From JAICWP01 sp035252015 (GTDB lineage Bacteria; Acidobacteriota; Terriglobia; Terriglobales; Acidobacteriaceae): 64,000 nt of DNA. Positions 36,891 to 46,254 of this stretch are shown here, one piece after another. Under the pieces are notes generated by a model. That model worked only from the letters and a program-made list of their open reading frames with translations. It ran no database searches and was not told the DNA's origin. A program made the position numbers and the translations under genes. How positions within the stretch are numbered: position 1 is the first letter of the stretch; every line of letters begins with the position of its first letter. Where the stretch lies: positions 1 to 64,000 of the forward strand of contig DATFDP010000044.1 of the NCBI GenBank assembly GCA_035252015.1, in the 5' to 3' direction.

Positions 36891-37035
36891 CGACTTTTCA
36901 CTTACCTTCCTTGGCAGTGATTGCTAATCGCGGGCGCTGATCCTAGCCTCCGCAGGGAACACCGCAATTGTTCAAAAGCGCCATTCTCAAATAACCTCCT
37001 GGGTGAAGATTCTGCCTTTTCTCAACGGCGCTCGA

Positions 37036-38652
37036 TCACTCTGTCCCCGCCTGGGTAGTCATTCGCAGCGCAACGCTTCGGTTTGCGGCTCGCCCCCCGG
37101 AAGTGCCATTCGACTTAATTGGAAGCGACGATCCGGCGCCAACTGCTTGCAGGCGATTGGGGCGAATCCCATACTCAATCCTAAGAGCGTCCTTCACAGC
37201 CAGCGCTCGGCGGACCGAAAGATCAAGGTTGTACTCCTCGTCGCCGGAGTTGTCGGCGTGGCCTTCAATAATCACATGCGCATCGGGATGATCACGAAGA
37301 TTCTGGGCCACTGTCGCCAGGATCTTGCGGTTCTGGCTGGAAATTGTGGTGTCGCCAACATCAAAGAAGATCAGTTTGGTTGACAGCGCTTCCGTCGAGA
37401 GGTCCGCCAATCGCGACAACTGCGCCAGAGAGGGATCGGTTACGTTCTGCAGGCTGACTTCATTTCCCTGAGATGTCGAAAGCTGTCCTGCAACTGCCAA
37501 CTCCCCTGACCCGGATTGCGCGTTTACTACCCGACTGTTGAGTCGTAGCGCCTTCCACAGGGGCCCTGTTTGAGTAGCAGCCAAAACGCATGCTGTGAAC
37601 AAGACAACCAGGAGGACCTGGATGACTGCACCACGCAGGGTCGAAGAAGATCTTCGGACAGCGAGTGAAGTGGGGGCTGGATGATCTGTTGCCGGTTGTT
37701 GTGGTGGCTTGTTCTCGCCCACCACCAGCGGAGGCTGTTGCCCTACCAGAGCGTGCTTCCCAACAGGCTCGGCCGGAACTCTATTTGCGAACAACTCGCT
37801 CCTCACGCGGTCCAGGTCGAAGTCCTTTGCCCCGTCCTCGATGAAGGAGTCATCAATACGCCTGAACCTCTGCGAGAAAGCCCGCAACATGGCATTCATG
37901 CAGAGCGTATTGATGTTACGGGGAATGCCTCCGCTATGTGACCACACCCTCTGTAGCGCAACATCGGTAAACAAATCGCCTCGGCACCCCGCTGTTACCA
38001 GACGATGGCGAACGTAGTCGCGTGTTTCCGCCATGGCCAGTGGGGTCATTCGCGCGATCATCGAGACCCGTTGACGCAATTGCTGTAGTTCTCGGCTGGC
38101 GAGTGTTGTCACTAGTGCAGGCTGACCCGCCAAAATGACTTGCAGCAACTTTGCCCGACTGCTCTCAAAATTGGACAATTGGCGGAGGGTTTCCAGAATG
38201 GAATTACTTACATTCTGTGCTTCATCAACAACCAGTATGACCCGCTGGCCCGCAGCGGCCGCATCAAGCAACAATTGCTGGAATTCATCGCCCATCTGAG
38301 CGTAGCTTTTTTGAGAGGTGTTGAAATTGTTCCCCAGTTCGCGCAGTACCGATTGCAGCAGTTCGCGCGGGCTGTATTGCTGCTGAAACAGGAAGGCAGT
38401 GCGGGCTGAAGTGCGATACCTCTCCAGGATGCTAAAGAGCAACGTGGTCTTCCCCATTCCAGGTTGTGCGGCCAGCACCTGGAAGCCAAAGCCGCACTCA
38501 ATGCCGCTGATCAAGGTGGCCAATGCTTCTCGATGGGTAGGGCTAAGGAACAGGAATTGGGGATCGGGAGTGACGCCGAATGGACTTTTTGCCAGCCCAA
38601 AGTATTCTAGGATCTGGTCTTCCAGCTTCTTGCTCGGCCCGACTGTGGACAT
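37036..38652 (-). CDS. ExeA/GspA-type AAA ATPase fused to a C-terminal OmpA domain
   Basis: 538 aa. Residues 10-310 are an ExeA-like ATPase: FGLAKSPFGVTPDPQFLF, Walker A AAQPGMGKTT (61-70), Walker B VILVVDEAQN, and GGIPRNINTLC. One membrane helix lies at about 342-365 (VIQVLLVVLFTACVLAAT). Residues about 425-530 are an OmpA-type peptidoglycan-binding domain (IFFDVGDTTISSQNRKIL, IIEGHADNSGDEEYNLDLS, RRALAV). Standard GspA has a different peptidoglycan-binding domain, so this is an uncommon architecture: cytoplasmic ATPase linked through the inner membrane to the cell wall. Possible roles are secretion-complex or exopolysaccharide-machine assembly. A sigma-54-like promoter lies just upstream. 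Confidence 0.85.
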   Translation of the reverse strand: MSTVGPSKKLEDQILEYFGLAKSPFGVTPDPQFLFLSPTHREALATLISGIECGFGFQVLAAQPGMGKTTLLFSILERYRTSARTAFLFQQQYSPRELLQSVLRELGNNFNTSQKSYAQMGDEFQQLLLDAAAAGQRVILVVDEAQNVSNSILETLRQLSNFESSRAKLLQVILAGQPALVTTLASRELQQLRQRVSMIARMTPLAMAETRDYVRHRLVTAGCRGDLFTDVALQRVWSHSGGIPRNINTLCMNAMLRAFSQRFRRIDDSFIEDGAKDFDLDRVRSELFANRVPAEPVGKHALVGQQPPLVVGENKPPQQPATDHPAPTSLAVRRSSSTLRGAVIQVLLVVLFTACVLAATQTGPLWKALRLNSRVVNAQSGSGELAVAGQLSTSQGNEVSLQNVTDPSLAQLSRLADLSTEALSTKLIFFDVGDTTISSQNRKILATVAQNLRDHPDAHVIIEGHADNSGDEEYNLDLSVRRALAVKDALRIEYGIRPNRLQAVGAGSSLPIKSNGTSGGRAANRSVALRMTTQAGTE

Positions 38653-39062
38653 TCTAGAACAACCGCTCAGAAGCTCTTATGCAAGCCAGGTTCCAAAAGC
38701 TGTCAGCTACTTTTCTTTTTCATATTGATTGAGCAGACGACAAGATCGAAGATCGGAGTCCTTCAGGAGAGGAAAATTATTTGCAGATATATGCCATGTT
38801 TGTTATCCCTCCTACATCTGTAATGCGAATATATGCCGCGTCAGTTTCAAATCTTGCCTCGCCAATCCACGGCCTGAATTGACCTCGCTATCTGAGCTCA
38901 ACCCTTTCTCCCCGCAATAAATTGCAGACCTATCGCACATCATTGCATAACACTCAACCCTGCTTCCTGGGGCACATCCTGCCATGCCGCTGCGTCACGG
39001 TTCGCGTTTGCGCCGCCGCATCCCGCCAACTCTATCGCTGGCAAGCTGCACGTGCTTTACCC
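38653..39062. other. Gene-free stretch between stomatin-like gene and exeA
   Basis: No convincing gene; the short plus-strand frames have no family resemblance. It holds the sigma-54-like promoter (38680-38695) and two copies of ATATATGCC (38787-38795, 38829-38837) exactly 42 bases apart, about four helical turns. Confidence 0.5.
38680..38695 (-). promoter_or_regulatory. Sigma-54-like -24/-12 promoter of the ExeA-OmpA gene
   Basis: Read on the minus strand the sequence is TGGAACCTGGCTTGCA. GG and GC are separated by exactly ten bases and 10 of 12 defined positions of TGGCACG-N4-TTGCA match. Transcription would start near 38670, leaving a leader of about 18 bases before ATG 38652. Sigma-54 promoters need an enhancer-binding protein; none is encoded nearby. 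Confidence 0.45.
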
Positions 39063-39989
39063 TCAGGCCCCTGCTGCCGCCGCTTTCTGGCCAACCATCA
39101 CCGCGTTCTGCATCTCTTCGAACAGGCTGCCGATGGCTGCTGGGGAGTGAGCTACGAAGATCGTGTTGCTCTTGTCCTGGGTGCCGATTTCTTTCATCGT
39201 ATCCAAATACTGGGTCACTAGCACCAGCATCATCACGTCGCGCGGCGTGGTGCCCTGGACGGCGGCGGAAAAGGCCTCTACCGATTGTTTTAATCCTTCG
39301 ATGATCGCCTTCCTTTGATTAGCGATGCCCTGGCCCTGTAGCGCCTTACTCTCGGCTTCAGCTTCAGCCTGTTTCACTTTGAGGATTTTCTCGGTTTCGC
39401 CGCGCGCGGTAGCAGCAACCTGCTCGCGCTGTGCGGCATTGATTTCGTTCATCGCAGCCTTCACCTTTTCGTCAGGCTGAATGTCAGTGACCAACGCCTG
39501 GTCAATGGCGTACCCATATGTCTTCATTACGTCATCGAGCCCTTGCTTTATGGCGATGGCTATGTCGGACTGCTGCAGGAAAGCGTCATCCAGGTTCATT
39601 TTGGGCACATGTCCCAGAATGACGTTGAACACGTAAGAGGAAATCTGCTGCCTGGGATTCGCCAGCTTGTAGAAAGCCTCGTAAACCTTATCCGGAATGA
39701 CGTGGTACTGCACCGAAACCGGCATCTTGACGAAGACGTTGTCTTTGGTCTTGGTTTCGACATCGAGCGCCAGTTGTTGGACGCGGAGATCCATGCGCCC
39801 GGCAATCTGGTCGAGCCACGGCAATTTAAAATTGATGCCCGCGGTCCCCACGCGGAGGAACTTGCCCATGCGCTGGATCACAGCGGCTTCCGCGGTCCGC
39901 ACCTGAAATAGTCCGCTCAGGAATGTGGCCAGCAGGAAAAGCACCACCATGCCATAGAAGATGAACTGCATAGTGTTGACAGCTTCCAT
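39063..39989 (-). CDS. SPFH/band-7 (stomatin/HIR-like) membrane protein
   Basis: 308 aa from ATG 39989, which has GGGAGG five bases upstream. An N-terminal membrane helix (MQFIFYGMVVLFLLATFLSG) is followed by the band-7 domain: AAVIQRMGKFLRVGTAGINFKLPWLD, DVETKTKDNVFVKMPVSVQY and VTDIQPDEKVKAAMNEINAA. A coiled coil (REQVAATARGETEKILKVKQ) then leads to a C-terminal oligomerisation region. Known relatives assemble ring-like scaffolds on the cytoplasmic or periplasmic face of the inner membrane and regulate proteases or organise microdomains. Upstream of it lies the GH29 gene on the same strand, with a hairpin between. Confidence 0.85.
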   Translation of the reverse strand: MEAVNTMQFIFYGMVVLFLLATFLSGLFQVRTAEAAVIQRMGKFLRVGTAGINFKLPWLDQIAGRMDLRVQQLALDVETKTKDNVFVKMPVSVQYHVIPDKVYEAFYKLANPRQQISSYVFNVILGHVPKMNLDDAFLQQSDIAIAIKQGLDDVMKTYGYAIDQALVTDIQPDEKVKAAMNEINAAQREQVAATARGETEKILKVKQAEAEAESKALQGQGIANQRKAIIEGLKQSVEAFSAAVQGTTPRDVMMLVLVTQYLDTMKEIGTQDKSNTIFVAHSPAAIGSLFEEMQNAVMVGQKAAAAGA

Positions 39990-40160
39990 AAATCCTCCCA
40001 CCCCCGATTCCGGTTAAGCCGCGGCAGTGCGAACTCGGGGGATGGCCCGCATCATAGACACTCTCCCCGCGCTTCACAATTGATTTATCGGCATCCGCGA
40101 CTTAACAAGAGGAGGGTCTTTGCATCTGGCTTCGCTTTTTCGGGTACTTGGATCTGACCG

Positions 40161-40192
40161 CACTTTTAGGGTCTTTAGGAACCCTCAAAGTG
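40161..40192 (-). terminator. Hairpin at the end of the GH29 gene
   Basis: Arms 40161-40172 and 40181-40192 pair at 11 of 12 positions around an 8-base loop. The structure begins within the last codons and stop of the GH29 gene. There is no following T-run, so it may be a weak terminator or an mRNA 3'-end stabiliser. Confidence 0.4.
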
Positions 40193-41237
40193 GCCGGTAA
40201 TTGCGGATCATTCCCGCCACCTGCTGCAGGGTGGCCACCGACTGTTCCGGAAGCTGACCTGTGGTGTCCGGCGAAAGATTCAGCAGCAGGTTGGCATTGC
40301 GGTCCATGCATTCGCGATAGGCCTCGGCGATTACCTCCGCCGGCTGCATTTCGAACCCCGGCCGCCAGAACCAGCTGCGCATGGGCGGCAAGGGTTTGAA
40401 GGGCGGGCCGCTGGGAATCCAGCTCTCCAAGGGCATGTAGTACTGCTTGCCCTCAAAAATGACGTGCGGATCATGGCCGCCGGCTGGCGGCAGGCAGTCT
40501 TCTCCGTTGATCACGTCGGTGGGCCAGCTCGCCGGCTCGCAAATTCGTCCCTGGTTGCGCTTGCTCTGGTAATAGGCCTGGTTCATCACGATGATACAGT
40601 TCGGGCTGTAACCCTTGATCAGCCGGTACAGCTCCCAGCGCTGCTGCGCAGAAATCTTCCAGGTTATGTCGAGCAGCTGGTAGAAGGTATTGCGGTAGCG
40701 TGAGTGCAGTTCGGTCAGTTGCTGCTTAATGAGCGCGTAATACTTGTCTCCGATCGGCGCATTCCAGTCAAACTTGCCTTCGTTGTGCGGATCGAGAATG
40801 CAGTAGTAAAAGCCGGGCCGTAGTCCGTACTCGTGGCAGGCTGCGACAAACGCCGCCACCACGTCGGTCTTGTTGCCGCTGGCTGCCACGTCATAGTCGT
40901 AGTTTTTGGAATCCCAAAGGCAGAAGCCTGACATGTGCTTAGCTGTGAGCACGGCATAGCGCGCGCCCAGATCACGGGCCACACGGATCCATTGGCGGAG
41001 GTCCAGATGCGTGGGATTGTAAGTGGAGACTGGCGCCGAGCCGGTTTCGTAGTCGTTGCCGGTGAAAGTGTTCATGCTGAAGTGGTAGGAGACGCCGAAG
41101 CGCAAGCGCTCGTACTCGGCCAGCACTGGCGTGCGGTATGTGGCCGGGCCGATGTTCTCAGCTGCGAACAGAGGTGTGCGCAGCGCGAGCGCACCTGCAA
41201 CTGTCGCCATACTTTTCAGGTACTCGCGTCGGTTCAT
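40185..41237 (-). CDS. GH29-family alpha-L-fucosidase, Tat-exported
   Basis: 350 aa, catalytic barrel only (many fucosidases carry an extra C-terminal beta-sandwich, absent here). The leader MNRREYLKSMATVAGALAL is Tat-like. The family motifs YERLRFGVSYHFSMNTF, ARYAVLTAKHMSGFCLWDS and GLRPGFYYCILDP match GH29; the nucleophile is probably the aspartate in YQLLDITW. LLLNLSPDTTGQLPE is the usual C-terminal signature. It should release alpha-L-fucose from glycans. A TonB receptor and LacI regulator lie directly upstream, consistent with a small fucoside-use locus (inference). Confidence 0.82.
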   Translation of the reverse strand: MNRREYLKSMATVAGALALRTPLFAAENIGPATYRTPVLAEYERLRFGVSYHFSMNTFTGNDYETGSAPVSTYNPTHLDLRQWIRVARDLGARYAVLTAKHMSGFCLWDSKNYDYDVAASGNKTDVVAAFVAACHEYGLRPGFYYCILDPHNEGKFDWNAPIGDKYYALIKQQLTELHSRYRNTFYQLLDITWKISAQQRWELYRLIKGYSPNCIIVMNQAYYQSKRNQGRICEPASWPTDVINGEDCLPPAGGHDPHVIFEGKQYYMPLESWIPSGPPFKPLPPMRSWFWRPGFEMQPAEVIAEAYRECMDRNANLLLNLSPDTTGQLPEQSVATLQQVAGMIRNYRPL

Positions 41238-41412
41238 GAGTGCTTAGCAATTAACATGAGCAAAGGGCAACTGCCGGCCGCGATGATCCAAGGTGGATCT
41301 CCAGTGCCGGGGATTTGCAATTGAGAAGGCACACAGCGCAGGCAGCGCAGGTCGCCATCCCAGGCCGGTCCTATTCCTGATGAACCGGCAAAAGCGCCCT
41401 CTCATCTAGAGA

Positions 41413-44400
41413 CTAAAACATCAGCTTCAAGCTGAACTGGATGTTGCGCGGGTCGTTGCGCGTGCCGAATACCTCGCCAAACGGGTAATCGGGACCACAG
41501 TCCAGGCAGTTTCCTATATTGGCACTTTGAAAATAGTTGCCAAAGAATTCGCCGCCATAAACCGGGTGATTGAACGCATTCAGGAATTCAGCTCGAAACT
41601 GCGCTTTGAATCGCTCCGGCCCGAAGGATTTGGCCACCGCAATGTCAACGTTCTTAGTTGCGCCCTCGCGCAACTGCGTCATGCGCTGCGGCTCATTTCC
41701 ATAGGTGAAGTCAGCCGGCGCGGCAAAGGCGTTGACGTTGATCCAGTTGTTCGGGCCCTGGTTTGCTGGCTTTACGTCCCCCACGACATTCGGCATGCCC
41801 GGTCCCGGAAACCCGTACGCGCTAAGCGGATTGTTTTGATAGTACACCGGAAGCAAAGGTAGACCACTGGTCAGTCGAATAACCGAGGACACTTCCCAAT
41901 TCCCCAGAATGTTATTCAGCACCGCTGGCGCGCCGCTGCCCCAGTGTTTGCCTCTCCCATAGGGCAGTTGGTAAACCAACGCGGTGGCGAAGCTGTGCGG
42001 AATATCATGCGTGCTGATGGCGTAATCGAGCTTGGTGTTATAGGCATCCCGCCACATATTTCCGATGGTCCAGCCAAGTAAATCCTCCGATCCGTTGTCG
42101 AGCGCTTTCGACCAGACATAAGTGGAGATCAGGCTGAGGCCATGAGAGAAGTGGTTCGTATATTTGACGTTGAGCGCATCGTAGGCTGAACTGGCGCCTG
42201 GCAAGGAGCGCGTCCATTGGAGGTAAGTAAATTCGGGGAACGGCCGGAGAAGTTGGTTGTAAGCCACCGTCGGACCGTTGATCCCGCCATTGGAATTGCT
42301 GATCACGCCAAAAAAGGGATTGGGAACAATACTGTCTAATTTCTTGCCCAGCGCCAAATCCTGGGTGGGCAACTGGTTGGCATCGAGATTGGGGTTGCCA
42401 TACATCAAGCGGCGGCCACGGTTGCCCATGTAACCCATTTCGAAAACGGAATTCTGGCTCACCTGGTACTGGAGGTCCATGCTCCACTGTTCTGAGTAGC
42501 CAATTGGGTGCGGACCCTTCGGCCAAATCTGGCTTGCCCCGTCTCCCACCTGTGTCATGGCTCCTTGCGCGCTTCCGACAGGTGCTATGAGTCCGCTGGG
42601 AAAGGGATTGCTGACGAGATTGGTGGGAATATAGCCTTCGCCGTCCACGGTTCCTACCCAATTGGTCGTGGACGAAAATCCTAAGAATTCGCCCGGGGCA
42701 TCGAAGCTGATCATGGCTGAGGCCGGTGCATAAAACAGGCCCGCACCTACGCGAGCGACGAGTTTATCCGTAACTTGGTAGGCGATTCCAAGGCGCGGCG
42801 CGAAATTAAGATTGTCAGGTTCCCAGGCATAACGATTGCCGCTGCTGGCGTATTCAAATGCTCCAGGCACGTTGTAGCCCAGAGCTGCACTGATCGGGTT
42901 CACCGCCTTCGTATCGAAGTACGTGAGCCGGTTGTAGCGTTCTGTAGCTGGCCTCTGATTCTCATATCGCAATCCAGCGGTAATGGTTAGGCGATCCCTG
43001 GCCCGCCACTGATCCTGAACGTAGGCGCCAAAAGTATGCAGACTCATGGCTGGGTTCATCAGGATGGGTGATGACCCACTGCCGGTGCCCAGCAACATAG
43101 ATGCAATGGCGTCGCCGGTAACATCGGAACCGGTCTGCTGCGCTCGACAAGGGCCGCCAGGCTCTGGATCGCAGGACGTGAGAGCCCTGCCGAACTCAAA
43201 GTCGCCAGGGGTATCTTGCGTGTTGTTCATCAGAGCAACGTCGTAATTTCCTCCGAACTTCAAAGTGTGCCTAGACAGTTCCTTCGTAACATTTACGATG
43301 CCGGTAACGTTGCTGCGAACGTAACGATTCAGGCTCGAAAAGTCACTCCCCAGTGTGGAATAGTTGTCGGCGTGTACGATGGGCAGCAGAGGAGCTTGAA
43401 ATAAGGACGGCGAAAGGCCAATCGTGCTCGCGTCCGCTTTACCGAGACCGATAGAGGTCTGTTCTTCGTGCCAGTGTCCATAAGCGGCATAAGAGTCTAC
43501 GACCCAGGTTGCGCTGGGTGTAAAGGTATCGTTCAGCACCACCTGAAAGCCACGATCGTCATTGGTTGCGCCTTCATCCGCACCGTTGCAGAAGAAGCAT
43601 GCCGGAGTGTTGTTCTGCCGAACCCGGTCAGACATGCGGGCAAACAGCCTATTCTTAGGGCTCTGCGCCCAGTCGACTCGCCAATCAAATTTGTCGTTTA
43701 CCGTTGAACCGCTTCCTTGCGCGAAATAGTTTTGTGTGAGGCCCGGCAGGTTGGGCAAAGGATACAAGTTCATGATTTTTTGCCCCACCGAGTTCCACAG
43801 ATTCGAAGGAATTACGTTGCCAGGGAACGGATCGCGGGTGAAGGTGCCGTCGGGGAGCTGACGCGTTGTAAATGGGTTGTATATCGGATAGGGCAAAGCG
43901 GAGAAATCGCCCTTGCGCTCGGCCGCGGTAGGAACGGTCAGGGGACCGCTGGAATCCGTTTCTGGCTGACGCAGACCTTCGTAGGCGACAAAGAAAAACA
44001 GATTGTGGCTCTTCCATAGCGGACCGCCAAGAGTTCCGCCAAACTGATTGCGATGGAACAAACCCTTGGGTGCGCCGAACTTATCGTTCGACCAGGTGTT
44101 GGCATCCAGCGCAGAGTTGCGCATGTAGTCATAGACTTCCCCGTGGAAAGACTGACCGCCGCTCTTGGTGACCAGTGTGACTACGCCGGCGCCGGCGCGC
44201 TCGTACTGAGCATCGTACACATTCTGAACAATCTGCTGCTCCGACACAGAATCGTTGGTGGGAGCTACCAGGAGCCCACCCCAGTCCACCGCGGTCGAGG
44301 GAGCGCCGTCTATGAGTATCTGCTCGTTGCCGCTTCGTCCCCCGTTGAGGCCGAAGGAACTGCCGTTCTGGTCGAAGCTGGTTGATCGGGAAGTCATGCC

Positions 44401-44916
44401 GCTTTGGGCTTCGGTGGTTCCCGCCAGCGCGAAAACAAAATTCAGTGGGTTACGATAACTATTGGGCAATGACTCGATAAGCCGCGAGTCCAAGGTGACC
44501 GACCGGTTGGCCGTCTGCGTGTCCACCAGAACGGCCTCGCCTGATACCTGAACGCTCTGCTCAATGGTGCCGACGGCGAGCGTAATGTTCACTGCCGCAG
44601 CGGTATTCGCACGTAGGATCATGTTGCTCTGAACGTACGATTTGAAGCCCGCAGCTTCCGCCTTTATCTCGTACGTTCCCGGAAGGATATTGTCGAACTT
44701 GTACGATCCCCTGGCATTGGAAATGGCATCGCGGGAGTCGTTCGTATTCACGTTACGGAGATGAATCTTCGCTTGCTGAACCACGCCCCCACTGGGATCG
44801 GTCACCACGCCCGCTATGGACGCTGAAAACGTTTGCGCAAAACCGCTTTGCAGGAGGGCAGCCAGGAGACAAAAGGAAAGAACAAGCCAAAACATGACCT
44901 TCGATGGAATCCTCAT
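41413..44916 (-). CDS. TonB-dependent receptor, Oar-like
   Basis: 1167 aa from ATG 44916 (MRIPSKVMFWLVLSFCLLAA, Sec leader; GGAG about nine bases upstream). Carboxypeptidase-regulatory-like domain (SIAGVVTDPSGGVVQQAKIH, then FDNILPGTYEIKAEAAGF), plug domain (LIESLPNSYRNPLNFVFAL, EQILIDGAPSTAVDWGG), then a large barrel ending FSLKLMF. It is divergent from a LacI regulator with a LacI-type operator in the gap, so it is likely repressed until its glycan is sensed. GH29 lies downstream on the same strand. Substrate unknown, possibly fucosylated oligosaccharides. Confidence 0.88.
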   Translation of the reverse strand: MRIPSKVMFWLVLSFCLLAALLQSGFAQTFSASIAGVVTDPSGGVVQQAKIHLRNVNTNDSRDAISNARGSYKFDNILPGTYEIKAEAAGFKSYVQSNMILRANTAAAVNITLAVGTIEQSVQVSGEAVLVDTQTANRSVTLDSRLIESLPNSYRNPLNFVFALAGTTEAQSGMTSRSTSFDQNGSSFGLNGGRSGNEQILIDGAPSTAVDWGGLLVAPTNDSVSEQQIVQNVYDAQYERAGAGVVTLVTKSGGQSFHGEVYDYMRNSALDANTWSNDKFGAPKGLFHRNQFGGTLGGPLWKSHNLFFFVAYEGLRQPETDSSGPLTVPTAAERKGDFSALPYPIYNPFTTRQLPDGTFTRDPFPGNVIPSNLWNSVGQKIMNLYPLPNLPGLTQNYFAQGSGSTVNDKFDWRVDWAQSPKNRLFARMSDRVRQNNTPACFFCNGADEGATNDDRGFQVVLNDTFTPSATWVVDSYAAYGHWHEEQTSIGLGKADASTIGLSPSLFQAPLLPIVHADNYSTLGSDFSSLNRYVRSNVTGIVNVTKELSRHTLKFGGNYDVALMNNTQDTPGDFEFGRALTSCDPEPGGPCRAQQTGSDVTGDAIASMLLGTGSGSSPILMNPAMSLHTFGAYVQDQWRARDRLTITAGLRYENQRPATERYNRLTYFDTKAVNPISAALGYNVPGAFEYASSGNRYAWEPDNLNFAPRLGIAYQVTDKLVARVGAGLFYAPASAMISFDAPGEFLGFSSTTNWVGTVDGEGYIPTNLVSNPFPSGLIAPVGSAQGAMTQVGDGASQIWPKGPHPIGYSEQWSMDLQYQVSQNSVFEMGYMGNRGRRLMYGNPNLDANQLPTQDLALGKKLDSIVPNPFFGVISNSNGGINGPTVAYNQLLRPFPEFTYLQWTRSLPGASSAYDALNVKYTNHFSHGLSLISTYVWSKALDNGSEDLLGWTIGNMWRDAYNTKLDYAISTHDIPHSFATALVYQLPYGRGKHWGSGAPAVLNNILGNWEVSSVIRLTSGLPLLPVYYQNNPLSAYGFPGPGMPNVVGDVKPANQGPNNWINVNAFAAPADFTYGNEPQRMTQLREGATKNVDIAVAKSFGPERFKAQFRAEFLNAFNHPVYGGEFFGNYFQSANIGNCLDCGPDYPFGEVFGTRNDPRNIQFSLKLMF

Positions 44917-44969
44917 ACCGACACTCCTTCGCCTCATTGCTCCTGACCAGCCAAGCAATTTAGCCTTAT

Positions 44970-44983
44970 CTAAAGCGTTTTAG
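44970..44983. promoter_or_regulatory. LacI-type operator between TonB receptor and lacI-family gene
   Basis: CTAAAGCGTTTTAG is symmetric at 12 of 14 positions around a central CG, matching the AANCGNTT core of LacI/GalR operators. It lies 54 bases upstream of the receptor start, in the 238-base divergent gap, and resembles the operator at 4455-4468. The LacI-family protein encoded at 45155 is the obvious candidate binder. Confidence 0.5.
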
Positions 44984-45154
44984 GCAGCATGGACTTTGGC
45001 ACTTGGAATGACTTCATGTCAAGTTCTTTTTCGGGAAATTTTTATACCTATGCCTCTCTCGCCGCGAGGCGCTCCCGCCGCGATTGGGTTAACGGATGAT
45101 TGGAACAAGCACTGAGGACTCCGGCCCAGACGTTGTATACTACGCGGCATTCCT

Positions 45155-46231
45155 ATGCCGTCGGGCAAGAAGCGGATCAAGAGTCCTGGACAGCGGGTCA
45201 CCCTCAAGTTCCTGGCGGAATACCTCGAATTATCCCCGACCACCGTTTCCTTCGTTTTGACTGGCTCTCCACTCGCCAGCACAATCGCCAAAAAAACCAG
45301 AGCACGCATCTGGGCCGCGGTAGAGAAATTTCAATATCGCCCGAATTTGTTCGCGCGCTATCTGCAAGCCAAACGAACCTACAACATCGGAGTGCTGGTG
45401 CCGGAAATTGGCGATCAATTTTCCGCCATGCTGATCAGCGGCATCGAGTCAAAATTCGCCGAGGCAAAGTTCAACTACTTTGTCGAGAGCCATGGCTTTG
45501 CCCCCGAGCAGGTTGAAAACTACCCTGACGTGCTGATGGATCGCCAGGTCGAGGGCATGATTTTCATAAATACACCTTTAAAGAAGCCCATGCCCGTCCC
45601 CGTGGTTGCGATTTCAGACATTACCAGAGCGCTTGGCGTAACCCGGGTCGTAATCGACAACTATCAGATCATGCACGCGGGCATACGCCACCTCTGCGGC
45701 CTGGGCCATAAGCGCATCGCATTTTTTAAAGGCCCTGAACACAACGGCGACACGGAAGCGCGCTGGTCAGCCATCCTGAAGGTTACTGCCGAGTTGGGTG
45801 TAGCCGTGAAAGAAGAGCTTACCGCGACTATGGGCACTTATTTTGAAGCCAATAAATCCATGATGCAGCGCGGCTATCACGCGGGCATGGCACTGTTACA
45901 ACGCAGCCGCGACTTCACTGCCCTTATGGCCTTCAATGATGGCTCTGCCATTGGCGCAATCCGTGCCCTTCAGGACTGCGGACTCACGGTTCCGGGCGAC
46001 GTCTCAGTAGTGGGAGTGGATGACATTCATGTCGCTCAGTTCATCTCTCCCCGTTTGACCACCATACGCCAGCCGCTGAAGCAGATGGGCGAGATAGCCG
46101 CTTCCACGCTGTTGCGCCGCATTCATGGGGAAGATGTTCCTGAAGAAACTATCATCCAGCCGGAGCTTGTTATCCGGGAATCCACGGCCCGTGCTCGTAC
46201 AGGTAACTCGAAAGCTGTCGCGCTCGCCTGA
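45155..46231 (+). CDS. LacI-family transcriptional regulator
   Basis: 358 aa. N-terminal helix-turn-helix (VTLKFLAEYLELSPTTVSFV, residues 15-34) and hinge helix (YRPNLFARYLQAKRT), then a periplasmic-binding-protein-like sensor domain (IGVLVPEIGDQFSAMLISGI, IAFFKGPEHNGD, VVGVDDIHVAQFISPRLTTI). The usual alanine-rich hinge is slightly altered. It binds operators as a dimer and releases them on sugar binding. Divergent from the TonB receptor with an operator between them; it may also control the GH127 operon through the similar site at 4455 (inference). Confidence 0.88.
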   Translation: MPSGKKRIKSPGQRVTLKFLAEYLELSPTTVSFVLTGSPLASTIAKKTRARIWAAVEKFQYRPNLFARYLQAKRTYNIGVLVPEIGDQFSAMLISGIESKFAEAKFNYFVESHGFAPEQVENYPDVLMDRQVEGMIFINTPLKKPMPVPVVAISDITRALGVTRVVIDNYQIMHAGIRHLCGLGHKRIAFFKGPEHNGDTEARWSAILKVTAELGVAVKEELTATMGTYFEANKSMMQRGYHAGMALLQRSRDFTALMAFNDGSAIGAIRALQDCGLTVPGDVSVVGVDDIHVAQFISPRLTTIRQPLKQMGEIAASTLLRRIHGEDVPEETIIQPELVIRESTARARTGNSKAVALA

Positions 46232-46254
46232 AAATCGCATCTTAACCGCATTCA

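Noticed and set aside
38922..39304. Plus-strand open frames downstream of exeA's promoter region
   Set aside because: They overlap the stomatin-like gene on the other strand, have no ribosome site and no recognisable protein.
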